Assembly (NCBI GenBank): GCA_032629725.1
Contig: JAFEVB010000032.1
Coordinates: 1,155,140 to 1,219,139, forward strand
DNA from: Gremmenia infestans
Lineage: Eukaryota > Ascomycota > Leotiomycetes > Helotiales > Hamatocanthoscyphaceae
Direction: 5' to 3'
Length of the DNA: 64,000 nt
The stretch's first letter is position 1; each line of letters begins with the position of its first letter. Below the pieces are notes generated by a model, which was given only the letters and a program-made list of their open reading frames with translations, was not told the origin of the DNA and made no database searches. Below are positions 33,700 to 44,709 of this stretch, piece by piece. A program made the position numbers and the translations under genes.

Positions 33700-34365
33700 A
33701 TGCACTTTGCTAGAGATTTTGTCCTGGCATCTTCAGCCGCATCTCTTGTTTATGCATTTCATGCTATGCTTATCGTTCATATAATCTTCCAATTTCCCAA
33801 ACTTACTACATTGGAAAATGTTGCAATCTGTGCAAATGGCAACCTCCTCATAACAGCGACCTTCAACAATTCCCTCTTCCGACTTAATCCACTCTCTCCA
33901 ACAGACCACACGGTTGTAGCTACTATCCCTGGCATTACCTCTCTCCTCGAAATTGCCGAGTTTGAATCAGACGTCTTCGCCGTAGTTGCTGGGAACTTCA
34001 CTACTATACCTCATCATACAAATAATAGCACTTATTCGATTTGTCCGGCCATACAAGTAGTAAAAAAAAATCACTGATATCCTAGAAGCTTCACTACTCA
34101 ATAGACTGACACTTGTCGCCCCGGGATTATAGTAGGCACTCGTTGCAGATTCAGGGGTCGGCGTAGTTTGGCTTGTTGATCTCTCTGCTAGGGAGTATAA
34201 AATCACTATCAGAGACCCACTTACCCTTCCCCCTAATAGGCCTCTTCCTATTCGAATAAATGGCTGTCATACGCTTAAGAATACCTGGTACTTAATAGTA
34301 GTTTTTACAACCGCATTACAATCTAGCCTTAATAGGTACAGTAGTTATATAATTAGGTATGTCTA
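33700..34365 (+). pseudogene. Decayed secreted SMP-30/gluconolactonase-like beta-propeller
   Basis: The frame from the ATG at 33700 matches the N-terminal blades of fungal six-bladed SMP-30-like proteins: ATLENVAICANGNLLITATF in altered form, LFRLNPLSP, and LLEIAEFESDVFAVVAGNFT. It is cut by a stop after a run of nine A. One base out of phase it resumes as ITDILEASLLNRLTLVAPGL, meets two consecutive TAG stops, then VADSGVGVVWLVDLSAREY and PNRPLPIRINGCH, before fading into AT-rich DNA. The stops (TAG for CAG/TGG) are of the kind RIP makes. Such propellers are often neighbours of fungal metabolite genes, so this may once have been the left end of the cluster. Confidence 0.78.
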
Positions 34366-35160
34366 AGTATTATTAAGATATATATCTAACCAAACCTAAC
34401 CTGAATAAAAAAAAATCTAAGCTAACCTAAATTTACCTAGGTTGACTTTAGTCGACTTAAGTAAGCTTAGATTATATAGATATGCTAATTATAATCCAAA
34501 ATTAAAGAAAAAGATATAATAGAATATTACTATATTTAAATATATATAGACTATATCTAAAAAACTCGGAGGCTTAAATACTAGACCTACCTATATTATA
34601 TACTATATATTCTTATAGAAGAAGCTATTATAGCAGATATTTTTTGGTTTTCTCTTAGTTATCTAATATCACGTGTCAATTATGGTTCTGCGGTTCATAG
34701 CTATATACTTGCTAGAGACATGTTTATATAGGATATTATCTATCTATAATACACTCTTTTTGCCATCATCTTATGGCTTTAGCGTTGGTTAGTAACTCGC
34801 TCGGGATTCACTCTCTTTGTTCACTCCTTATCCGCTCACTCTTCACTACCTACACCGTACGCCTACATATAGACCGACATTATTTTGGAACATTTGTTCC
34901 CCTTTACACTATCAAAGTCGGCATATAGGAAGTTCGGAGAGAGACGAGCCTAATCCATATCGAGAGAGCCCTTATTACTTATCCGAGGATAGGATGGTCC
35001 TCTGCAACCTGAATAGTCCGGAGGTCTAGAAGGCGCATCCTACTGCTTAAGGAGTCCTACGTGAGATCTTGACGCGCATTATCATTCGTCAAACCCTTTT
35101 GTTCTCTAAAATTGTGTTTTTCTTGACGTGACTCCTGTTTTCTGATCCCTATACAACATT
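34366..35160. other. AT-rich, RIP-like spacer at left edge of the cluster
   Basis: From about 34270 to 34660 the DNA is dominated by TA-rich words (TATATA, CTAAG, TTAGG) with no open frame. From 34660 to 35160 composition returns to normal and should contain the promoter of the next gene, including TCCGGAG at 35017. Confidence 0.5.
35017..35023. promoter_or_regulatory. TCCGGAG motif upstream of UstYa-like gene A
   Basis: TCCGGAG lies 138 bp before the start codon at 35161. The same core recurs before most cluster genes (see findings). Role inferred only. Confidence 0.3.
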
Positions 35161-35960
35161 ATGATGGCGTTTAAACGATTCCTCATGGCAGGATGGACCC
35201 CGGGATCAAGAACAGCCGAGTCGATAGGTTACGAGCCGGCAAAAGAATCATTTCTGCATTCCGAGGAGCAGAATTCGTTGCCATATCACCGACCAGTATC
35301 CAGAACATACACGATTCTTTCGCACACGGCGACATTTCTGACGGCGGTGCTCCTTTCAGCAGCTGTAGTTGCAATATACCAACAGCCTTTATTCAAAACG
35401 ACTTCGGGCCCGCTCACAAAACGCCTGCACTGCGGCAACACGACAGTGGAAGCTCGAGCAAATGGATGCGTGTACGACTTCCTATCGAACATGGTAAGTC
35501 CGCCAATGCCTCAAATCATTTAAAATGGCTCTTATTGACTTCTGTCATCCAGTGGCTCCCAGAGCCATGCTGGGATAAAGAAAAAAGCGACGAGTTCCAA
35601 GCCAAAGCAGACTGGCAAGGCTATGATACGGCAGAAGGGCGACGTCTTTTGTCGGCCGAGGAAATGTCAGAACGGCTGTTGGTAGGAGAGCCCGACATGA
35701 ACCCGGATTGGCCGCCAATCTATACATCATACAGGGAACATAGCATCCACTGCGCACTCAGTCTCCAGAGCCTGCATCGACGATACAAGGAGGGCAAAGG
35801 GGGATTGTTGGATTGGCAAACCGCCGATTATGGCCATACCTTGCATTGTACAAACCTTCTTTTGCGCATGTCTGGTGCTGGCGACGAGCCGCCTCTCCCA
35901 CTAGACAAACTCGGCTCTAGGACCTGGGTCGGAGTTTCGGGCTGTGAAGTAGAAGTTTGA
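35161..35960 (+). CDS. UstYa-like membrane protein with paired HxxHC motifs (A)
   Basis: Exons 35161-35493 and 35553-35960 (59-nt intron, gtaagt..ccag, phase 0) give 246 aa. An N-terminal cytosolic stretch is followed by one membrane helix (ILSHTATFLTAVLLSAAVVAIY). The luminal part carries CGNTTVEARANGCVYD, then WLPEPCWD across the splice, HSIHCALSLQSLHRR and GHTLHCTNLLL. Two HxxHC motifs are the signature shared with UstYa (DUF3328) oxidases that modify fungal RiPPs. This short CG-T-EAR-GC-FD subtype is common in filamentous fungi, but its chemistry is not established to my knowledge. Two more members lie in the cluster (41538 and 49711). Probably acts in the secretory pathway on the precursor (inference). 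Confidence 0.82.
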
Positions 35961-36200
35961 TGATTATTCCCGTCCTGGGCAATATGCAGGATCCAAAATG
36001 CTCTTTTGACCTTTTCCCCTCATCTATGTCTATAGTCATTAAATTTGTGCGAGATAACTTCCATATCATCTCACTATCTGATGGTGTACCATTGCAAAAG
36101 GTTGAAAATTCGTTGTTAAAGGTGTCTGTGCATCCAAATTCTCCCCCACATTCATTTCATTACCGTATCTTGCGATATAATGTTATACCGAATATAGCTT

Positions 36201-36208
36201 CTCCGGAG
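36201..36208. promoter_or_regulatory. CTCCGGAG palindrome upstream of the M3 peptidase
   Basis: A perfect 8-bp palindrome of inverted CCG/CGG type, of the kind bound by Zn2Cys6 dimers, 199 bp before the start codon at 36407. Function inferred. Confidence 0.35.
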
Positions 36209-36406
36209 GTTCTGAATTATGCGGGATACGTCCGAAGTAAGCCGCTATGGGCTAAACCGCGAGGAATATGCTTTTCTCTTAGTGAAACTTATCCTTACGC
36301 CATGAGCACACAGCTACTATCAATATCGTTCCAACGCCCGCCAAAGAGACCAAAGATGCTAAAAGCTGATTGAGCTTAAAACGTTTTCCCTCAATAGATA
36401 TTTTCG

Positions 36407-38982
36407 ATGAACCTTGTTCAACACACGGAGATGGCTCACCACTCCTCCAAGCACCGGGGACGGGTCATCAATTTCTGTTACTGCATTATAGTCCTCTCTA
36501 TTCTCTTTCTCGCCTCAATCTATATCATCCTGGCTTCGAGCAATGGACCAACCTATCTTTTTCGTTCCCTTAACATCCAACTGGGTTTCCCGTCTGTTAA
36601 ATCAATACCAACATCACATCGTCCGACAAGATATGGTAGCACGGCGCCCGCTCAATACAGACACCCCCCTCAGCCACCTCTGATCTTCAATGCTACGAAA
36701 AACTCCTTGATCGAGGATGCAACAAGGCTTTGTTCAAAAAAAGAATCTCTGCTGGATGAGCTAGTAGCGATCATCAATCCCAGTAATGCGACTTTTGAGA
36801 ATGTCATGATACCTATGGCTCGAGACGAGGATGCGGCGCTGGTAGAGAGTAGTATTATTGGCTTCTACCAAGAGGTGTCTTCGGACCCGGAATTGAGACA
36901 TGCGAGTGCGAGAGCAGAAGAGATTATGAACGAGTTCAGCATTGAGGCTTCCATGAGGGAGGACATCTTTGCTCTAGTGCAAGCCGCCTGGGAAGATGCT
37001 CAGAATATGGAGAGCAACGTCTTGGATGGTGAGAGCATGAGACTTTTAGAGAAGCAGAAGAAGAGCTATATCCGGAATGGGTTGGGCATTGCAAAAGCGG
37101 CCGACAGAGAGCGATTTAAAGAGATCCAAAAAAGACTGAGTCAAATCTCGATCGAGTATCAAAACAACCTCAACGAGGAGAATGGAGGTCTCTCGCTGAC
37201 ACGAGAGGAATTACAAGGGCTACCAGAGGATATCTTAGCTGCATTAGAAACGGGCACGGGACCAAATCAAGGCAAATTGAAGCTTTCGTTCAAATATACA
37301 GACCTGTTCCCCGCCCTTAAATTTGCATTGAATGCAGAGACAAGGCAGAATGTGTATGTTCAAAACGAAAACAAGGTAGGTTCAGCACAGCCTATTTAGG
37401 AAGATTCTAATCAGTCTAGCTGAATCAAAACGTCCCGTTATTGAGAGAAACTCTCATTCTGAGAGATGAAGCTGCCAGGCTACTAGGATATTCGAACCAT
37501 GCTTCCTTTCGGATCGAAGACAAAATGGCCAAGACACCGGAAACAGTCATTCATTTCTTGAATGATGTAAAAGAGCGGCTTGCGCAAGAGGGTGCGGAAC
37601 AAATGGCGCATCTTCTCAAAATTAAAAGCGATGATCTTAGCATGAGAAATTTAGCTGATACAAATGATGGGAACTATTATCTATGGGATGATAGGTTCTA
37701 TAGGAGATTGATGGCCGAGAAGGAACTATCACTAGATGAAGAGAAGATATCTGAATATTTCCCTCTGCAATCCACCATCGAGGGAATGTTGGCCATTTTT
37801 GAAGAGCTTATGGGCTTTGTTTTTGTTGAGATTGGTCTTGAAGATGGGGCAAAAATTTCACGTAAGTCAATGAAAAGATGCTCGGTGGACCTACGTACAG
37901 CTTGCCACCTCATTCTTTATTACAACAATATTCACGACTGACAATGATTGGAACCCCTAGTGGTGGTACCGTGGCGGAGGTCTACCAAGCAATCCTTAAT
38001 GAAGAATAGCACCACTGGAAGAAGCTAACATGCTTTAGCAACTGGGGATCCGTCAGACATTATATGGCATGATGATGTCAAGATCTTCAGTGTTTGGGAT
38101 GACGAAGAACAGAGCGGTGAATTCGTCGGCTATTTGTATATGGATCTTCACCCTCGCCCGGGCAAGTATGCTTATTCTGCCAATTTTCCTCTTCAACCTG
38201 GCTTTGTATCGCCTACTGGAAAGCGCCGATACCCATCAACAGCACTTGTTTGCAATTTTTCTAAGCCAAAGAAAGATAAGCCTTCGCTCCTTAAACATGA
38301 CGAAATGGTTATTCTATTCCACGAGCTAGGTCATGGCATTCATAATCTAGCTAGTCGAACTAAATACTCTCGGTTCCATGGAACATCGGTTGGACGCGAT
38401 TTCGTCGAAGCCCCATCGCAAATGCTTGAGAATTGGTGTTGGATCCCTTCAGTGCTAAAGTCTCTAAGTAAACATTACAAGACAGGTGAAAGTATCCCCA
38501 ATGACTTGGTCGCAAAGCAGATCAGCGTCAGGCATGCCAACGAAGCACTTGCAAACCTGCAACAGCTCTATTTCGGCATCTTCGACATGGTGATTCACAC
38601 ACCAGAGACGCATGAAGAAGCTGAATTCTTGGCTCTTAGATTCTCGGAGTTACACAATGAGCTTCGTGCGAGTATCTGGGGTCTCAAGGGTCCCGAAGCA
38701 TTTGGTGCGAGATCTGACTGGGGTAATGCTGCTGCTACTATGGGTCATTTGATGAATGGATATGATGCTAGCTACTATGGATACATAAGCAGCCTAGTCT
38801 ATAGCACTGACATGTTCTATTCGTTCTTCGAAAAGAATCCTATGGATGGGAAGGAAGGTCGACGTTATAGACATATGATCCTTGAAAAAGGAGCTAGTCA
38901 AGATGAGATAAAGTCGTTAGAAGATTTTCTAGGGAGAAAACCAAGTATAGAGGCCTTCTATAAGGAGCTTGGTATAAAGTAG
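36407..38982 (+). CDS. M3 family metallo-oligopeptidase (thimet/saccharolysin type) with N-terminal membrane anchor
   Basis: Zinc endopeptidase for short peptides. Exons 36407-37375, 37420-37861 and 38039-38982 (introns 44 and 177 nt) join in frame to 784 aa. Residues about 24-46 form a membrane helix (FCYCIIVLSILFLASIYIIL), which the usual cytosolic or mitochondrial M3 enzymes lack. Domain marks are WDDRFYRRLM, SPTGDPSDIIWHDDVKIFSVW, GYLYMDLHPRPGKY, and the active site HELGHGIHNL (HExxH) with FVEAPSQMLENWCW giving the third zinc ligand Glu. M3 oligopeptidases are known in phomopsin-type RiPP clusters, so trimming of the excised core peptide is the likely job here. The 177-nt second intron is long for this region, but the flanking exons abut a conserved motif, so nothing seems missing. 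Confidence 0.92.
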
Positions 38983-39842
38983 TGATAATTATAAAAATTA
39001 AATAGAACTAGAAAAATAGCTAATATTTACTAGATACTTTAAGCGGTTATTTACTAAAACCATATTGTTTTAAATTTTCATTACTCGATCCATACTGTTT
39101 TCCAATAATTTTAATTACTCGATCCATACTGTTTCCATCGATCCATACTGTTTTGTTTTTATAGTATAAAAAGTAGAGTATAATACATATAACTTCTGAA
39201 CGCTAATATAGCATAGTATTACTTTTCTGCATTTTTACTAGCTCTATATTATAATAAGTGGGGGCACTATAGACATAACCTCCAAACGCTGATAGTCTAG
39301 CATTCCTGCTTCCCAAATAGAAAGGTATCAAGTTTTATTGCACATCGCCAAACTGCAGAGCCAATACAGCATGGAATTACTCTATAACAACTCTTAGCTT
39401 CCTATTGGCTCTGCATTTTAATAAGTGGGCCATCTCTATTATATTGGAATTTAGTCCGTACAAAATATCACCGCCACGTGATTATTAGCCCGTGCGCAGG
39501 CTGCTTCTTCCTTAGAGCAAGCGCTTAAACCTTACTCTCTTACAGACTTCTTTACTGCCTTTTTCCTCTAGCTCTAACTTCCGCTTGCGCTTGCTATAGA
39601 TTCTATTTAACGATTAGCATGCCTAGTCTGCTATTATATCCAAATAACGCTTTCTACAGATCTAATCTGCTTCTTTTATTAAGCTTAATTAAAGGATTCC
39701 TCTTTACCTCTAAATTAGCTTTACTATTCTATCTATAAAAGCTTCCGCTTGCTTTACGAATACCTTCTATATTATACCAGATATCGCTTATTAAGCTATT
39801 AGTTCTATCAAGAGAAAAAGAGGAACTAATATTAAAAGAAGA

Positions 39843-40720
39843 AGCAAGCTCCTCTTATAGACGCTTAGAAGAATATAGCAGGCATGTAGAAGAAGGCTGC
39901 TGCTTTTACGGACGCTTAGAAGGATATAGCAGGCACTTAGGAGGATACGGATGCGCTTATAGGCACTCTTATAGGCACGCAGGAGGAAGCTACTACGCTT
40001 ACAGACGCTTAGGAGGATATAGACGCGCATATAGACACTCTTATAGGCACGCAGGAGGAGGCTACTGCTTTTGCAGACGCTACTGCTCTTACGGACGCTT
40101 AGGAGGATATAGACGCGCTTACAGGCACTCTTACAGGCACGCAGGACGGATATAGATAGCATATAGAAGGAGGCTACTTGTAACGATCGCCTAGCCCACG
40201 TAGTGCTAGGGTAAGTCTTGTGACTCAAGTAGGTCCCTGGACCTAAGTTATCGTTAGGTTGATATCGGTATCTATCGATAGATCACTGGTTACTATACTT
40301 AGGAGTATAGCTTATTATAAAGTATAAAGTAATAAGCGTATATTAGGAAATACTATTTAAGTTAAGCACGAAGCTCCTATCTAATAGGTAACGACCCAGT
40401 CTTATATAGAACCTTTATATCCTGGATTATATAGATCATTCTAATCCTACTAATCCCGGATCATATAGATTATTGCGATCCAAATAATCCATCCATATAA
40501 CGCGTCACGTGGCCGGCTGACCAATATGCATAGTCATCATACTAGCTACTATAAAGGAACCTTCTTCCTCCTAGGGGTTCTCCTATGCCTAGCAAACTAG
40601 ATATTAAGCCTAAGGTCCCCTAGTCACATGTTGCCTTCGTAACACTACTGCTTTTACGGACGCTTAGAAGCATATAGACGCGCTTATAGGCACTTTTACA
40701 GGAATGCAGTTTTGCTTAAG
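39843..40720 (+). repeat. Imperfect minisatellite inside the MULE-like element
   Basis: Units of very roughly 70-80 bp built from ACGGACGCTTAGGAGGATAT and AGGCACTCTTATAGGCACGC recur about five times and are interrupted by the solo LTR at 40179-40644. On the plus strand most of the array is open and would encode Tyr/Arg/Gly/His-rich repeats (GGYRRAYRHSYRHAGG). On the minus strand it is also open (39791-40228, Leu/Ser/Lys-rich). Open frames on both strands are expected from the repeat itself, so I do not call a gene. Confidence 0.6.
40179..40644. mobile_element. Solo LTR (466 bp) with 5-bp target-site duplication
   Basis: Starts TGTAACGA and ends TCGTAACA, so it has TG..CA ends with an 8-bp terminal inverted repeat. 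It is flanked by the perfect 5-mer CTACT at 40174-40178 and 40645-40649. Removing it restores the minisatellite phase (GGCTACT|GCTTTTACGG), proving insertion into the array. No internal retroelement coding sequence remains, so it arose by LTR-LTR recombination. The insertion is younger than the array. Confidence 0.85.
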
Positions 40721-41537
40721 CTATATATAAAATAAACCTTTAGCTTCTTTTAGTAATTTCTTTACCTATAAGGCTTGCCGTTATTAGAATCTTAAGATAA
40801 AGCGTCGGAAAAGAGGATCTGTTTAGCTAAAAGCTGCATCTATTTAGAAGATAGAGCTTTATTTGCAGAAATGGCAAGAAGAAGCAGGGGAGCATATACT
40901 TTTATAGCATAGTAATACTAGATTATTAACTATAGATGACTATTTTAATAATTAATTTTACCGCGCTATAATCCCGGTCGCTTACTATTGAGCGCAGCGA
41001 ATAACTGGCCCCTATATACTATATATAAGCCAACATACTAGTAATTACGATATTTTATCTGCTACCTCTTACGCGCGCTTCTATTGGCTCTGCATTATGA
41101 TTTGACTGCTATATACCGCCTTCTTATATAACTAGAAAGGCTAAGTAATATGCTATGCTGTTTAGAGGCATATATATAGTGCTTTTATAACGTTTTAGTA
41201 GAAAAACCTTAAAGTGTATAGATCGAGTAATATAAGCATTAAATAATATAGATCGAGTAATTAAAATTTGAAACAATATGGTTTTAGTAAATAACCGTAC
41301 TTTAAGTAAGTGAATCTTGATCGTAAACCTATTATAACGCCTAAACTTGTATATACCTATATTAGATAAAGAGAATTGATTCTTGCTTAGATAGAAAAAG
41401 TAAAGATGCCCCGCTGCTCTTTCGAGATGATGCTTTGCGATTGGAATTGATTTCATATAGTATCTACCATGACACACAACCCTTAATCCCTCATAAATCA
41501 TCCTTCGAGTTGGAATCCATACAAAGACCCTCCACGC

Positions 41538-42188
41538 TCAACAAGAGCCAAATCCGATCGCACCATAGCTAGTAACCTGGTCAAAATCCTTATGCGACCG
41601 TGCCGCGTCGAGCAAATAATCGACACAGTGTGCCGTATGTCGAGGATCCAGCGCCATGCTATCGACGCGAAGCGTTCTATCCAAAGCAGCAGCATGCAAT
41701 CTCAGAACGATAAAGGCGCAGTGCGCGAGATGCTCCCCAAAAGTCGTGTAATAAGCTATTGGGCCCTCGCGTTCCGACAAAGCATCCGGCCCAAGGGGCT
41801 CAGATAACGACTGATTGTCTCGATAGTATGGTAGGGGATGCTTGAGGGAGAATTCGTGGTATTGCCCATAGCCTTCTCGGCTACATTGCGTAGGCAGCCA
41901 TCTCACCGTCAAGGGATCGAACGTGCACCCACGCGCCTTGGCTTCTGACACCGTGGTTCCGCAGCTGAGTGGCTTGGGGGGAGTGCGTAAAAGTATAAGT
42001 TGATAGGCGAGGACGGCGATGATGACTACTTTTACCGTGGCGATAATAGCAGCCACAATGAGCCAGCCAGCCCGACTAAGTAAGGGTGTAGGACGAGGAC
42101 AGGCAGAGCTATCTGGTATTGATGTTGGTTCGGACTCGTCTTTTGGGAGTTTTGCATAGGTGGGTTGAAAGGTATTAAAAGGCATCAT
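41538..42188 (-). CDS. UstYa-like membrane protein with paired HxxHC motifs (B)
   Basis: A single exon of 216 aa starts at tandem ATGs (42188/42185). Membrane helix at about residues 43-66 (LIVAAIIATVKVVIIAVLAYQLIL), then CGTTVSEAKARGCTFDPLTVRWLP, GEHLAHCAFIVLRLHAAALD and HTAHCVDYLLD. It is the same layout as the genes at 35161 and 49711: CG-T-EA-GC-FD box, W-P-C, EH..HC, and HT-HC near the end. Unlike those two it has no intron. The upstream TTCGGAG (42356) is a one-mismatch version of the motif found before other cluster genes. Likely a modifying or accessory protein of the proposed RiPP pathway, substrate unknown. Confidence 0.8.
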   Translation of the reverse strand: MMPFNTFQPTYAKLPKDESEPTSIPDSSACPRPTPLLSRAGWLIVAAIIATVKVVIIAVLAYQLILLRTPPKPLSCGTTVSEAKARGCTFDPLTVRWLPTQCSREGYGQYHEFSLKHPLPYYRDNQSLSEPLGPDALSEREGPIAYYTTFGEHLAHCAFIVLRLHAAALDRTLRVDSMALDPRHTAHCVDYLLDAARSHKDFDQVTSYGAIGFGSC

Positions 42189-43340
42189 GTCTTGTCGATT
42201 CTAAGGATAGAGAGACTGTACCTGCTGTTATCTCTGGAATGGCTTGCATGAGTTTTAATTTCGCAGAAAGAGATGGATTGACATGTACGGTAGAACTACA
42301 AGCTCGAGGATACAGACTAGAAAGCGCAAGATCTCGGTTTGTGTGATGATCATTGTTCGGAGAGGTGGCTTATCCTATCTATCCTAAAGAAGCCGGACTT
42401 TTTCGTTTCCCGGAAAGCAACAAAAAAAGTGGAACTCGGACGAATTAAAATAAGCCCACTCTGGAGTTTGCGTATGCCGATCCTTGAGAATCTGTAAACC
42501 TCAAACCTACTACAAACGCAGATCAAGTGAAAGATGACTTCTTTTTTCGCCAGTTTTTAGTACTAATTTGAACTCAAGTTATTATGGAATTCTTTTATAA
42601 CTGATATTTGGGATAACAATCTGAGGCTAAGCGCCCTTTAAATGTGATTGGGTTATAAGTAATAACATGTGAGATATTATTCACAGGTGAGAGCACGCAG
42701 GTGTCAAACATGGAATTCATAAACATTCCGGTGGCGAATTCATTTGAGTTTTCCCTTCAAGTAATTCTACCTTTTATTACAGGTTATCTATTAGAAAGCT
42801 TATCATATATGAGTATACTAACGCTTAATGAAGAGTTCGACGGACTATAGCATTATTCATTGTAATCCAAAACTTGACAAAATTAGCGACTTCTACCTTT
42901 TTTTAAATAGCTTTAAAAGTTATCGGTTTTAGTAACCTTAAATAGAGCCTTCGGGTAGACAAACTGAATTCGAGAGAGTTATAATGCGTGCGTATCTTTC
43001 TCCTTGTATCAAAAACGAGCAAATTTAACTAAAGACAAGCTGGAAATCAAATACATAATAATAAGATATTAAAGATCAATAGAAGCGAAAGTTTTATTAT
43101 GATATTTTTTCACTCACTTGCCTTTGTTTCACTCTTATTGAACTGCCACTATAAAGCAAGGTAGTCAATTTTTTATATATTATAATATAGATATTCTAAA
43201 TATTCTAAATCTTTACCGAGGTACCGAATGCCAAATTAAAGATCCTTTAAGCAGTAAATTATTCCGGGTGGTTACCTCCACAGCTGTCATTCCTAGATAT
43301 GCTGTTAATCTGAGCGTAGGATAGGAGAATTCCAAAGCAC
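42189..43340. other. Intergenic region in the cluster, AT-rich in its right half
   Basis: 1.15 kb that includes the promoter of the UstYa-like gene B and the 3' flank of UstYa gene C. AT-rich without open frames from about 42540. A possible alternative last exon of gene C (to about 43260) falls here. Confidence 0.4.
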
Positions 43341-44368
43341 TTACCACTCGCAGCCTATTTCTTCCGGCCCGGTACGGCCTTCATATTCACGAAGCGTGAC
43401 ATCCCCGTGCATCATATCATCAGAATCATACGTTCTTGTATTTAAAAAGTTCAGAACGCGGTTCCAGTTGACGCATTGGCGCTCAAAGGCCGGTTCAGGA
43501 GTCAACTTCAAGTCGTGATATTTGTCACCGGACCAATAATACCGATTGAGGGTCAAATCAGGCTTGCACATTATTGATCTTCGGATTGCTTCAAGGCAGT
43601 GTCCTGCTTGTCGTTAACGACACAATCCAAGTATTGTCAGATGAGGTTACATACGTGTATGATGGATGTCTGACTCGAGCCACTCCACGGATGCGTTGGG
43701 GTAATAGTAGTGTCGGTGAAGATTCTTCTGAATTCTATGCTACACAAATACACATAAGCTGGATGGTAACTGAGCGGATTGAGTTTGTGGAAGCTTACCA
43801 TACAATGGACGTTGTGCACCACGTTCAAATTAAGTACAGGATTCCCATTCTTCAAGTAAACCGTATCGAATTCACCAAGACGCTTGGCTTCGTCTGGCGT
43901 GATCTGGAGGGCTTGTGCGTGGTCTGACGAATGAGATCTTATCAATTTTCATCAGGGGGATGGAAGCTTACGAGGGAGAAGGTCATCCCACAGTTTGTCT
44001 GTCTCCTTGTTTGGAGGCCCCCAGAAGTCCAGGTTATCCCATTCATCTATGGGTGGATGATCCGTCACCCACTCGATAGCAGGCGTTATTGGAGCTGCAT
44101 ATGGTGTGAGTTGATTTTGACTTGGTATCAAGACAAAAGACCTACAATATATAGTGTGTTGTCCACTCTTCAAGATATTCAATCGCCCATTGAAGATGAT
44201 GGTAAGAAGAAATGTCGAGACAGCGACCAGGACATGTGTGGCGATAATCCTACTCCAAGCAGGTCGCTTCAACCTTCTCTGCAGGTGGTGATAGTCATCG
44301 ACAGAGGAAGAGGAATCGTCAAATTCGGGTTTACCGTCCATCAGAGGTTGGCCTTCAACTTCCTCCAT
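43341..44368 (-). CDS. UstYa family (DUF3328) oxidase C
   Basis: Four exons, 44368-43972, 43923-43799, 43739-43655 and 43603-43341 (introns 48, 59 and 51 nt), join in frame to 289 aa. An N-terminal cytosolic tail precedes one membrane helix (IIATHVLVAVSTFLLTIIF). Then come a domain with TPAIEWV, DEWDNLDFWGPPNKETDKLW, and the two catalytic-type motifs HNVHCM and HHTRHCLEAIRRSIMC, each HxxHC and both next to splice sites. DWxP-like ERQCVNWNRV follows. UstYa proteins catalyse oxidative macrocyclisation or other C-H oxidation in ustiloxin-, phomopsin- and cyclochlorotine-type pathways. The stop at 43341 is inside a strong gtaagt donor, so an alternative longer C-terminus is possible. Confidence 0.87.
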
Positions 44369-44602
44369 GGTTGTTAGTGATGGAAGGTACTCATGGAAAA
44401 TAAAATTGGTGATTGATTATATCGTGCAGAAGTCGCTGAGTGGCTACGCAGAAAACCCGAGAGGGAAGAGAGTAAAGAAAGGTTTCCCACAGAGTTGAGG
44501 TAGCTTGCTAAAAACCCAACTTCCGAATAGTCCATGGACGCTAATCCAGCCATCTGAGATAGATTTGGCCGAAAAGAATAATGTCCATCCAGATCTTGCG
44601 AT

Positions 44603-44610
44603 CTCCGGAT
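44603..44610. promoter_or_regulatory. CTCCGGAT motif in the UstYa C / acyltransferase divergent promoter
   Basis: A TCCGGA core 235 bp upstream of the UstYa start at 44368, in the divergent region shared with the acyltransferase. Function inferred. Confidence 0.3.
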
Positions 44611-44709
44611 ATCCGTGGATTGCCGTCTTAATATTTCGGAGAATATGCCCCCTTCTCAACCAACCGCCGGATCCTGTTCGCAGCCTCTACAGATCTTCAG
44701 TTAGCCCGC

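Larger units (their letters stand above)
39035..41306. mobile_element. Mutator-like (MULE-type) element with 54-bp TIRs and perfect 9-bp target duplication
   Basis: The termini 39044-39097 and 41244-41297 are inverted copies beginning CGGTTATTTACTAAAACC, with only scattered mismatches over about 54 bp. The 9-mer TACTTTAAG stands directly outside both ends (39035-39043 and 41298-41306). A 9-bp duplication with long TIRs fits the Mutator/MULE class. ATTACTCGATC subterminal motifs are repeated at both ends. The interior (2254 bp in all) contains no intact transposase, only decayed frames, a minisatellite and a nested solo LTR, so it is non-autonomous or dead. It separates the M3 peptidase gene from the next UstYa-like gene. 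Confidence 0.85.

Noticed and set aside
37862..38038. Missing exon within the long M3 peptidase intron
   Set aside because: The flanking exons rebuild the conserved SPTGDPSD motif without a gap, so no coding sequence is needed there.
39791..40228. 145-codon minus-strand frame in the MULE-like element
   Set aside because: Begins at a non-ATG codon, runs across the solo LTR junction, and is generated by the minisatellite; composition is Leu/Ser/Lys monotony.
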